Assembly (NCBI GenBank): GCA_003557805.1
Contig: PWNY01000014.1
Span: 1-5,454 of the forward strand
Length of the DNA: 5,454 nt
Direction: 5' to 3'
Source of the DNA: Bacteroidales bacterium
GTDB lineage: Bacteria > Bacteroidota > Bacteroidia > Bacteroidales > UBA7960
Below are positions 1 through 5,454 of the stretch, in pieces (the stretch's first letter is position 1; every line of letters begins with the position of its first letter). The notes under the pieces were generated by a model that did not search any database, was not told the DNA's origin, and was given only the letters and a program-made list of their open reading frames with translations. Both the position numbers and the translations under genes were made by a program.

Positions 1-987
1 ACCGGCTCCGTGGTTAAAATATCCGTGAGAGGTAGTTACAAACTTTTTACGATCACTGTCATAATCGCCAAGCAAATACTGCCCCCCCCCGAAACCACCA
101 TAATGGCTGAAAAATAATAATATATGACGATCTCCGATGGGCCAGAAATACGGACATGCATAATCGGTCCCCGCCACAGTAAAATGGTCTCCTTCGACTA
201 ATTGGTGTACATATTCCCAATTTATTAAATCAGCAGATTGATACAGTTCAGCAGTCGGATAAAATCTGCCGGTGGTTTCATTACGATGTCTCCAGCCGGA
301 TATTGAATAGTACATACCATCCTCTTCCCAGATGAATGGGTCATAAACATGGTGTGGAGAAGGGACACCACCCAGCATAACAGTTTCCCTGTCTCTCATG
401 GGAATAACAGCCTCACCCGTAACCTTTTCCCAGTTCAGAAGCAAAGGATCATCTGAAATAGCCACAAAATTGCCTGCCTGGGTGCCATGATAATGGGCAA
501 TCACCCGATCTTCCTCCACAAGGGCAGAACCAGAAAAGACCGCCCTTTCCGGGTGGGGATAGATCGCAAGCGGAAGATCACGCCAATGAACCAGATCCTT
601 GCTAATGGCATGTCCCCAATGCTGACGTGGATCTTCAGGAGGATAAGCCTGGTAGAAAAGATGCCAGTTACCGTTCCAGAAACTAAAACCATTGGGGTCA
701 TTCAAACTGCCTTCCGGGTTCACAAAATGATATATTGGACGGTATGGATCACTTGAAAGTTTTTCTCGTGATTGGGCAAATCGTAACATCAAGGGATTTG
801 TTTTTAATGCCTCCTCCTGCTCTTCCAATGTTCCAGGAAAAGTATATTGCGGTACATGAGAGGTATAATCAGGTCTTGCCTCTTGTGCAACAGTTTGTTT
901 CGGGCTACATGACAACACATACATTGACATGATAAAAACCATTGTCAATAGATTCGCGGATAAAGCGATTCTTTTAAATACTCTCAT
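1..987 (-). CDS. GH32-like glycosidase lipoprotein (C-terminus off left edge)
   Basis: The 329 visible residues read without a stop from ATG at 987-985 to the window edge. An in-frame TAA at 1005-1003 makes this ATG the first possible start. Residues 1-27 form a lipoprotein signal peptide: basic N-terminus, hydrophobic core, lipobox V-L-S-C with Cys27. The catalytic beta-propeller begins near residue 83. It shows the GH32 nucleophile block S-L-NDPNG (Asp97), HWGHAISKDLVHW (123-135) and FSGSA (151-155), all typical of fructan- and sucrose-hydrolysing GH32 enzymes. The expected RDP motif is Y-D-P (Asp216 kept, Arg replaced by Tyr215). The expected E-C-P acid/base motif reads D-Y-A-C-P (275-279), with Ala277 in the Glu position. 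The enzyme is therefore GH32-like but probably belongs to a divergent subgroup, so the substrate (fructan or another glycoside) is uncertain. It is divergent from the oxidoreductase gene and likely anchored in the outer membrane or facing the periplasm. A nine-G tract encodes Gly300-302. Confidence 0.86.
   Translation of the reverse strand, partial: MRVFKRIALSANLLTMVFIMSMYVLSCSPKQTVAQEARPDYTSHVPQYTFPGTLEEQEEALKTNPLMLRFAQSREKLSSDPYRPIYHFVNPEGSLNDPNGFSFWNGNWHLFYQAYPPEDPRQHWGHAISKDLVHWRDLPLAIYPHPERAVFSGSALVEEDRVIAHYHGTQAGNFVAISDDPLLLNWEKVTGEAVIPMRDRETVMLGGVPSPHHVYDPFIWEEDGMYYSISGWRHRNETTGRFYPTAELYQSADLINWEYVHQLVEGDHFTVAGTDYACPYFWPIGDRHILLFFSHYGGFGGGQYLLGDYDSDRKKFVTTSHGYFNHGAG
82..90. repeat. C9/G9 homopolymer inside the GH32-like gene
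   Basis: Nine consecutive C on the plus strand are nine G in the coding direction and encode three glycines (residues 300-302, in the context G-G-F-G-G-G-Q). The reading frame is the same on both sides of the tract, so this copy is in the ON frame. Tracts of this length are prone to slippage and to sequencing-length errors. Confidence 0.95.
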
Positions 988-1039
988 GATTAAAATGTTT
1001 AATTAGCACAGGTTGTAAGCTATAACACTATATAATTTC

Positions 1040-1051
1040 ATTAAATTTAAT
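1040..1051. repeat. 12-bp perfect AT palindrome at the predicted start site
   Basis: ATTAAATTTAAT is a perfect inverted repeat without spacer. It lies just downstream of the candidate -7 box, where the transcription start of the GH32-like gene would fall. The position would suit a repressor operator, but an all-AT palindrome in AT-rich DNA is weak evidence. Confidence 0.5.
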
Positions 1052-1053
1052 CT

Positions 1054-1086
1054 CAAACATAAAAGACTCTTCCTTGATTTTCAATA
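1054..1086 (-). promoter_or_regulatory. Candidate Bacteroidetes-type promoter for the GH32-like gene
   Basis: Read on the minus strand, 1061-1054 is TATGTTTG, an exact match to the Bacteroidetes -7 consensus TAnnTTTG. A TATTG at 1086-1082 lies 20 bp upstream as a possible -33 element (consensus TTTG, partial match). Transcription would start near 1045-1050 and give a leader of about 60 nt before the ATG at 987. The match is by eye, and such short boxes can occur by chance in AT-rich DNA. Confidence 0.45.
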
Positions 1087-1335
1087 AACAAGAAATGTAT
1101 TTGACTTAAATCTGTAAGATAATGATTATAAATATATCGCAAATCTATTTTTTTGATGATTGCAAACAGGAAATAAGCATGATAAAAAAAAACATATAAA
1201 TATCAGATAATGAAATTGACACACAGTTATTTTCGTGTTTGTACAACTTTTATGGACATCATAAAAAAGCAGTTCAGAATGCCGAAATTGCCACCACCTG
1301 CCCTGGAGGAAAACAGTGCAGTAAAGAGTCGTGAT

Positions 1336-1351
1336 CCTTTACCGGTGAAGG
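1336..1351. repeat. 16-bp near-palindrome, possible operator
   Basis: CCTTTACC followed directly by GGTGAAGG forms an inverted repeat with a single mismatch (T/G at position 5 of the arm) and a central CCGG. Spacerless palindromes of about this size with a central CG or CCGG resemble LacI-family operators. It lies inside the GC-richer island of the divergent spacer, about 190 bp upstream of the oxidoreductase start and about 350 bp from the GH32-like start. A regulatory role is inference only. Confidence 0.4.
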
Positions 1352-1446
1352 CTTAGGACCCTGTTAAAGAAAGGGGTTCGTTTGTGTTAATATCTGTTTA
1401 AAAAATTCAAATGGGAATAGCAGTATTCGAAATTACCCGGTCATAT

Positions 1447-1480
1447 TTTACAGGTGTCTAAAAATTATATTGTATACTTG
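1447..1480 (+). promoter_or_regulatory. Weak candidate promoter for the oxidoreductase-ThuA operon
   Basis: TATACTTG at 1473-1480 differs from the Bacteroidetes -7 consensus TAnnTTTG at one base. TTTACA at 1447-1452 lies upstream, but the spacing is not ideal for either the Bacteroidetes or the sigma-70 pattern. The implied start near 1487 would leave a leader of about 55-60 nt before the ATG at 1545. It would also exclude the upstream in-frame ATG at 1470 as the translation start. Confidence 0.3.
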
Positions 1481-1544
1481 CGATAAACTTATGCCAGCAC
1501 GGGATTACCAGTTAGGCATTCCCGCAAATAAAGAGACTAAAAAA

Positions 1545-2846
1545 ATGAAATCAAACAGAAGAGATTTTCTGCGTAAAGCAGGTGTCGCGACAATCGGGCT
1601 GAGCCTCTTTCCAACTATCGTGAAAGCTTCGGCATTGGGTCGTGAAGGACATGTTCCGCCCAGCGACAAAATTTCGATGATCCTGATTGGCTGTGGAAGC
1701 AGGGGGAGAAATATGGTGAACCAATTTCTGAACTTCAAAGATGTTCAGGTTTTTGCTATTTGTGATGTGGACACCAGACAATTAACTGTTACAAAAAAAA
1801 TAGTTGACGAAAAATACGGTAATACGGATTGCAGGGTATATACAGATTTCCGTGATATTCTTGAAAAGGAGAATGCCGATACAGCTATACTGGCTTTACC
1901 CGATCACTGGCATGCCCTGATCTCCTGTGCTGTGGCCGATAAGAAGATTGATATTTACGGAGAAAAACCCATGGATCGATACCTTGCCGGAAGCAGGGCT
2001 ATTGTTAATTCGGTAGAGCGAAACAACGTTGTCTGGCAGACGGGTAGTCAGCAACGTTCAGCTGAAAATTTTCACAAGGCTTGCGAGTTGGTAATAAACG
2101 GAAGAATAGGGAAGGTCGATTATGTTGAAGTTGGTTTGCCTGATGGCGGTCACTATATAGGCAACCCCCCCGAGGAGGCTGTTCCTGAAGGCCTGGATTG
2201 GGATATGTGGTTGGGGCCGGCTCCCTGGGCGCCATACAGAGGCGTTGTGCACTGGAACTGGCGCTGGATAATGGAATATTCAGGGGGACAGCTTACTGAC
2301 TGGGCAGGACATCATGTCGATATTGCTCACTGGGGACTCGGACTGGATTACAGCGGGCCCGTTACCATTGAAGGGAAAGGAAGGCCGAACAATGAGGGTA
2401 TTTATAATGTACCTGTTGAGTACGATTTTATGTGCACATATGCCAATGGTTTGAAAATGCGTGTGGCAAACGCTTCAAAGCTGGAGCACGGAATGGGAGT
2501 TATGTGGAAAGGAACAGATGGCTGGATACATGTGAGAAGAGGCGGGTTAAGTGCTTCCGATAATAATATTCTGCTAGAACAGATTGGCAGGGGTGAAACA
2601 TTACTTTACAAAAGCACAAACCATCCACAGAATTTTCTTGATTGTGTCAGATCGAGAGAAGCAACCGTTACACCTGCCGAAATCGGGCATCGATCAATTA
2701 GTGTTGCACATTTGGGAGAAATTGCGATAAAAACGGGGCAAAAGCTTTACTGGGATCCCCAATCTGAAAAGTTTACCGACAATAATCTTTACGCAACAAG
2801 GTTGCTGGGGAGACCCTATCGGGAGCCATGGGTTTTCCCGGGGTAA
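1545..2846 (+). CDS. Tat-exported Gfo/Idh/MocA family oxidoreductase
   Basis: This 433-residue protein is an NAD(P)-dependent sugar or cyclitol oxidoreductase. The ATG at 1545 is preferred over the in-frame ATG at 1470 because it puts a twin-arginine signal at the N-terminus: S-N-RRDFL at 3-9, a hydrophobic stretch, then an A-S-A cleavage site near residue 30. Tat export fits a protein that folds around its cofactor in the cytoplasm. The Rossmann domain shows GCGSRG (49-54) and an acidic C-D-V-D after strand 2 (73-76). The catalytic EKP motif is at 140-142 (Lys141). The C-terminal domain has G-G-Q-L-T-D-W-A-G-H-H-V-D (247-259), containing the family's Asp/His pair, and ends with the R-P-Y-R-E-P-W tail common in secreted members. 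Length is normal for the exported subgroup. The ThuA-like gene follows after 31 bp, suggesting an operon and a role in sugar oxidation, perhaps at C3. The substrate cannot be read from sequence, and a GH109-type glycosidase activity is an alternative for this fold. Confidence 0.92.
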   Translation: MKSNRRDFLRKAGVATIGLSLFPTIVKASALGREGHVPPSDKISMILIGCGSRGRNMVNQFLNFKDVQVFAICDVDTRQLTVTKKIVDEKYGNTDCRVYTDFRDILEKENADTAILALPDHWHALISCAVADKKIDIYGEKPMDRYLAGSRAIVNSVERNNVVWQTGSQQRSAENFHKACELVINGRIGKVDYVEVGLPDGGHYIGNPPEEAVPEGLDWDMWLGPAPWAPYRGVVHWNWRWIMEYSGGQLTDWAGHHVDIAHWGLGLDYSGPVTIEGKGRPNNEGIYNVPVEYDFMCTYANGLKMRVANASKLEHGMGVMWKGTDGWIHVRRGGLSASDNNILLEQIGRGETLLYKSTNHPQNFLDCVRSREATVTPAEIGHRSISVAHLGEIAIKTGQKLYWDPQSEKFTDNNLYATRLLGRPYREPWVFPG

Positions 2847-2870
2847 TCAGACAGACCAATATTAAAAAAC

Positions 2871-2874
2871 AGGA
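2871..2874 (+). promoter_or_regulatory. Shine-Dalgarno-like site for the ThuA-like gene
   Basis: AGGA ends three bases before the ATG at 2878. The spacing is short, but it is the clearest purine-rich ribosome binding site in the window. It supports this start, which also gives a proper lipoprotein signal peptide. Confidence 0.5.
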
Positions 2875-2877
2875 ATA

Positions 2878-4101
2878 ATGCAAAAAAGAATTACGATAAC
2901 AGTAATCCTGGCAATTTTTTCAATTGCCATAATGAATTTATCCTGCTCTCGTGAAACCAGGATGAGCGCCCTTATTGTAACCGGGCAAAACGACCATCAC
3001 TGGCAGAGAAGCAGTGTTGCATTAAAACAAATTCTGGAAAAATCAGGAATATTTACTGTCGACATGAGCGTATCTCCAGCCACAGGACAGGATATGTCAG
3101 GATTTATTGTAGATTTCAGTCCTTACGATGTGGTTGTTCTTGATTATACAGGCGATGACTGGCCGGAAGAGACCCGGAATAATTTCGTAAAATACGTGCA
3201 AAATGGTGGCGGGGTGGTCGTATATCATGCGGCAAACAATGCATTTCCTGACTGGCCTGAATATAATGAAATAATCGGCCTTGGAGGATGGGGCGGACGT
3301 AATGAAAATGCCGGTCCCTATGTTTATATCCGGGACGGAGAGGTTGTAGAGGATCATTCTCCTGGCAGAGGAGGTTCGCATGGCAGGCCCCATGAGTTTG
3401 TAGTAAAGGCGTTTAACCCTTCTCATCCGGTTTTGGAAGGATTGCCTGAAAGGTGGATGCATACTGAAGATGAACTTTATTCTGAGCTTCGCGGACCCGC
3501 AAAGAACTTGGAGGTACTGGCTTACGCATATGCCGACGAGCAATTCGGGGGAACCGGCCGCAATGAACCATTGCTGATGACTATCACTTATGGTAACGGC
3601 CGTATCTTTCACACGGTCTTGGGCCATGCAGGTATTGGTGACCGGTTTTTTCCGGCAATGGAGTCTGCGGGATTTGTGGTAACTACACAGCGGGGAGCTG
3701 AATGGGCGGCAACCGGAAAAGTTACCCAGGCAGTGCCTGTGTCTTTTCCAACGGAAACACAAAGCCTGCGGTGGAAATTTTATGAGGATATTTATTCCGA
3801 TATAACACCAATTGTCGAAAGAATGAAAAAATATGAGACAGGTAAATCGAATGATTCATTTAATATCTTCAGAAAACTAATCGCTGAGAATCTTGATGAT
3901 CGAAATAAAATGCATGAATATCACAATATTATCCGGGATTTATTAAAATCCCGCAATTCCACCCTTGAATGTAAAAGGATACTATTGACAGAATTCTCCT
4001 GGATTGCCGATGATTCTTACCTGGACATTTATAAAAAACTTAAAAATAACCGCAGGCTTTCTGAAGAAGCTCAATATGCTCTGGATTTGATTGGGAAATA
4101 A
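2878..4101 (+). CDS. ThuA-like lipoprotein with HEAT-like C-terminus
   Basis: This 407-residue protein starts with a lipoprotein signal (basic start, hydrophobic 5-19, lipobox N-L-S-C with Cys23). Residues about 30-290 form a ThuA-like, glutamine-amidotransferase-fold domain. Visible family motifs are T-GQNDHHW (35-42), V-V-YHAAN-x-F (114-123), H-P-V-L-E-G-L-P-x-x-W with following D-E (183-199), N-G-R-I-F-H-T-V-L-G-H (240-250) and E-W-A-A-T-G-K-V-T-Q (275-284). ThuA was first linked to trehalose use in rhizobia, where it works with a Gfo/Idh/MocA dehydrogenase (ThuB) on 3-keto sugars. The gene order here repeats that pairing. Residues about 298-407 are helical and charged. Their end, about 363-406, resembles the HEAT-like repeat seen behind ThuA domains in Bacteroidota and Planctomycetes proteins, with the A-x-Y-A-L-D-x-I signature at 398-405. 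The codons for this tail are clearly more AT-rich than the ThuA part. The exact reaction is unknown. The protein is probably anchored on the periplasmic side, near the Tat-exported oxidoreductase. Confidence 0.9.
   Translation: MQKRITITVILAIFSIAIMNLSCSRETRMSALIVTGQNDHHWQRSSVALKQILEKSGIFTVDMSVSPATGQDMSGFIVDFSPYDVVVLDYTGDDWPEETRNNFVKYVQNGGGVVVYHAANNAFPDWPEYNEIIGLGGWGGRNENAGPYVYIRDGEVVEDHSPGRGGSHGRPHEFVVKAFNPSHPVLEGLPERWMHTEDELYSELRGPAKNLEVLAYAYADEQFGGTGRNEPLLMTITYGNGRIFHTVLGHAGIGDRFFPAMESAGFVVTTQRGAEWAATGKVTQAVPVSFPTETQSLRWKFYEDIYSDITPIVERMKKYETGKSNDSFNIFRKLIAENLDDRNKMHEYHNIIRDLLKSRNSTLECKRILLTEFSWIADDSYLDIYKKLKNNRRLSEEAQYALDLIGK
3934..3953. repeat. Perfect 8-bp stem-loop inside the ThuA-like gene
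   Basis: CGGGATTT, loop ATTA, then AAATCCCG make a perfect eight-base-pair hairpin in the coding sequence for the C-terminal tail (around residues 353-359). No U-tract follows it, so it does not look like an intrinsic terminator. Confidence 0.6.
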
Positions 4102-4173
4102 AAATCTCTCCCAGGCAAGTATATTATCTTGTATTTTAGTTATATATAGTTTTATGGTCTGAAAAATAGAATT

Positions 4174-5088
4174 ATGATTTCGATAGTAATTCCTGTATTG
4201 AATGAAGAGCAACTGGTTGCACGATTTCTTAAAGAGCTTTTTCAGGCATTGAAACAAACAGGAGAAAGGTTCGAAGTGGTTTGCGTAGACGATGGAAGCA
4301 CCGATACTACTTTGGAAAAACTGGTTGATTTTCGTGAAAAACATACTGAATTGAAAATAATTTCACTTTCGCGGAATTTCGGACTGCAGGCAGCCCTCAC
4401 GGCAGGGCTGGATTATGCCAGGGGAGAATACATTGTTATTATGGATGCTGATTTTCAGGATCCTCCTCAAATGGTGCCGTTTCTATTTGACAAAATTAGA
4501 ACCACCGGCGCTGACATAGTAAGTGCAGTAAGGAAAACCCGGAATGAGAAGTTTATTAAAAAAGCCTATATCAATCTTTTTCACAAGATTTTTGATCAGC
4601 TTACCAGCGGGCAACAGATAGCCCAGACCGGGAATTTTTGCATACTGAATAAAAAGGCTCATAAAGCGATGCTTCAGTTTTCGGAACGGGGACGCTATCT
4701 GCCAGGAATTCGAAATTTTATCGGCTTCAGGCATGAATTCATCATATACGATCGACCCGACCGGCTTGAAGGGGAAGCTAAGATGACCCGGATGAAATTA
4801 TTTTCACTGGCTGCAGACGCCATTTATTCATTCACAAAATGGCCTATCAGGCTTTGTTTGTATCTGGGAATTCTTGGGGTAATTACTTTTTCTTTTGCAA
4901 TTGTTTACACACTGGCTTCGAAATTTTTAGGACTGGCACCTATCGGCTGGTCTTCATTGTTTTTAGCCATAAGCTTTTTTGGATCCCTGCAGCTTACTTT
5001 TCTGGGTTTGATAGGCGAGTATATCTACCGGATTTTTAAAGAGGTGCAGGCCCGTCCGCTCTATTTTGTGCGAGATATTTATGATTAA
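4174..5088 (+). CDS. GT2 polyprenyl-phosphate sugar synthase (DPM1/GtrB/ArnC-like)
   Basis: This 304-residue protein has a cytoplasmic GT-A domain followed by two membrane helices. It would transfer a sugar from a nucleotide donor to undecaprenyl phosphate at the inner membrane. It opens with I-S-I-V-I-P-V-L-N-E-E (2-12). It shows V-D-D-G-S-T-D (38-44) for nucleotide binding, S-R-N-F-G (66-70), and the metal-binding D-A-D in D-A-D-F-Q-D-P-P (91-98), a hallmark of the dolichol-phosphate mannose synthase / GtrB subgroup. The E-R-G-R-Y-L-P-G-I-R segment (171-180) and the basic R-x-x-R-x-x-G-E-A-K-M (194-204) are also typical. Hydrophobic helices lie at about 227-249 and 262-284. No Shine-Dalgarno is visible before the ATG, which is common in Bacteroidota. 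The stop overlaps the next gene by 8 bp, indicating translational coupling with a membrane glycosyltransferase. The sugar (glucose, mannose, aminoarabinose or other) cannot be told from the sequence. Confidence 0.92.
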   Translation: MISIVIPVLNEEQLVARFLKELFQALKQTGERFEVVCVDDGSTDTTLEKLVDFREKHTELKIISLSRNFGLQAALTAGLDYARGEYIVIMDADFQDPPQMVPFLFDKIRTTGADIVSAVRKTRNEKFIKKAYINLFHKIFDQLTSGQQIAQTGNFCILNKKAHKAMLQFSERGRYLPGIRNFIGFRHEFIIYDRPDRLEGEAKMTRMKLFSLAADAIYSFTKWPIRLCLYLGILGVITFSFAIVYTLASKFLGLAPIGWSSLFLAISFFGSLQLTFLGLIGEYIYRIFKEVQARPLYFVRDIYD

Positions 5089-5454
5089 AGCATGCCATAT
5101 ATTGAATTCACAGAGATCTTTTTGGACAACCCTGTTAGTGATCGGGATTGCCCTGGTTTTTCTGGCGCCGCATGCTGCCGTTAATGTGGATGAACAGCTT
5201 CATTATCCGCATGCCAAAAATGTGGTGAACTGGTATTTTACCGGAGGTGAAGACCGCTCCTCCCTTGACACGCCCCAAACAAACCTGAAATACTATGGGC
5301 AGTCGGTAGATAATTTTACCGCCCTTATTAACAGGGTTTTCAATGTTGAAAAAGAGTTTTTGGTCAGGCACTACACCGGGGCTTTCTTTTTTTTGCTGCT
5401 TCTTTTTTTAACCGGTATTATGGCGAGGAAACTGAGCCAATCATGGCTGGTGAG
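5081..5454 (+). CDS. Probable GT-C membrane glycosyltransferase (3' end off right edge)
   Basis: The 124 visible residues read open from ATG at 5081 to the window edge. The start overlaps the preceding GT2 stop in the sequence ATGATTAA, an arrangement typical of translationally coupled genes. A first transmembrane helix (about 14-30) is followed by a polar loop that begins with N-V-D-E-Q-L-H-Y (35-42). A D-E pair at this place, just after the first helix, is the usual position of the catalytic acidic motif in GT-C enzymes that use polyprenyl-phosphate sugars (PMT/ArnT and GT39/GT83-like families). A second hydrophobic helix follows at about 100-115. The link to a polyprenyl-phosphate sugar synthase supports a role in transferring that sugar to an envelope glycan, lipid or protein on the periplasmic side. 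The family is inferred from topology, motif and context. An unrelated polytopic protein is possible, since most of the sequence is missing. Confidence 0.72.
   Translation, partial: MIKACHILNSQRSFWTTLLVIGIALVFLAPHAAVNVDEQLHYPHAKNVVNWYFTGGEDRSSLDTPQTNLKYYGQSVDNFTALINRVFNVEKEFLVRHYTGAFFFLLLLFLTGIMARKLSQSWLV

Larger units (their letters stand above)
988..1544. other. Divergent intergenic region
   Basis: This 557-bp spacer separates the minus-strand GH32-like gene from the plus-strand oxidoreductase. Most of it is very AT-rich. It holds a candidate minus-strand promoter at 1054-1086, a 12-bp perfect AT palindrome at 1040-1051, a GC-richer island at about 1265-1380 containing a 16-bp near-palindrome at 1336-1351, and a weaker candidate plus-strand promoter at 1447-1480. 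I saw no tRNA, rRNA, CRISPR array or recognisable mobile element. A 48-codon ORF at 1210-1356 is present but has no ribosome binding site and no recognisable product. Confidence 0.8.

Noticed and set aside
487..932. Two plus-strand ORFs of 89 and 65 codons
   Set aside because: Both are antisense to the GH32-like gene, whose minus-strand frame is continuous and shows NDPNG, WGHA and FSGSA motifs across the same bases.
1210..1356. 48-codon ORF in the divergent spacer, considered as a gene
   Set aside because: It has no ribosome binding site, promoter or recognisable domain, and much of its length is AT-rich spacer. It is kept only as part of the GC-island observation.
1470..1544. Upstream in-frame ATG extending the oxidoreductase by 25 residues
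   Set aside because: The extension would bury the twin-arginine signal inside the protein, and the candidate -7 box overlaps it. The ATG at 1545 gives a standard Tat signal peptide.
3097..3762. 221-codon open frame on the minus strand
   Set aside because: It lies wholly antisense to the ThuA domain, has no recognisable motifs, and the plus-strand frame carries clear family motifs throughout. It is a shadow frame.
4102..4173. Possible terminator or promoter between the ThuA-like and GT2 genes
   Set aside because: Only a 4-bp stem (CAAG/CTTG) is present. A TAGTTTTA at 4147-4154 resembles a -7 box with one mismatch, but the nearest TTG is at the wrong spacing. Neither is strong enough to call.
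4391..4410. 7-bp GC-rich hairpin (CAGCCCT, six-base loop, AGGGCTG) in the GT2 gene
   Set aside because: It lies in codons for the conserved segment after S-R-N-F-G, has no T-run, and is best explained by coding constraint and chance.

Overview
The window looks like a chromosomal segment from a member of the Bacteroidota, probably an environmental or polysaccharide-degrading lineage. The evidence is moderate-to-low GC with very AT-rich spacers, start sites mostly without a strong Shine-Dalgarno, lipoprotein signal peptides on envelope enzymes, candidate promoter boxes close to the Bacteroidetes TAnnTTTG -7 element, and a Tat-exported Gfo/Idh/MocA oxidoreductase next to a ThuA-like lipoprotein. 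No specific genus can be named from the sequence alone.

Layout. Positions 1-987 on the minus strand hold the N-terminal 329 residues of a lipoprotein GH32-like (five-bladed beta-propeller) glycosidase that runs off the left edge. It is absent from simple closed-ORF lists because its stop lies outside the window. Positions 988-1544 are a 557-bp divergent intergenic region with candidate promoters in both directions and a GC-richer island near its middle. Positions 1545-2846 (+) encode a Tat-signal Gfo/Idh/MocA oxidoreductase. Positions 2878-4101 (+), 31 bp downstream, encode a ThuA-like lipoprotein with a HEAT-like C-terminus. After a 72-bp gap, 4174-5088 (+) encodes a membrane-anchored GT2 of the dolichol-/undecaprenyl-phosphate sugar synthase type. 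Overlapping it by 8 bp, a multi-pass membrane protein starts at 5081 and runs off the right edge; it is probably a GT-C glycosyltransferase.

Working together. The first three proteins all carry export signals and form a plausible sugar-processing set in the cell envelope. The GH32-like enzyme would act on a glycoside, the oxidoreductase would perform NAD(P)-dependent redox on a sugar, possibly at C3, and the ThuA-like protein would act on the oxidised product. This is modelled on the known ThuA/ThuB pairing in 3-keto-disaccharide metabolism and is inference, not demonstrated. The last two genes form a separate unit: the GT2 would load a sugar onto a polyprenyl phosphate, and the GT-C partner would transfer that sugar to an envelope acceptor. 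The most distinctive sequence observations are the altered GH32 catalytic motifs, a nine-G tract in the same gene, and the unexplained GC-richer island with a near-palindrome in the divergent spacer.
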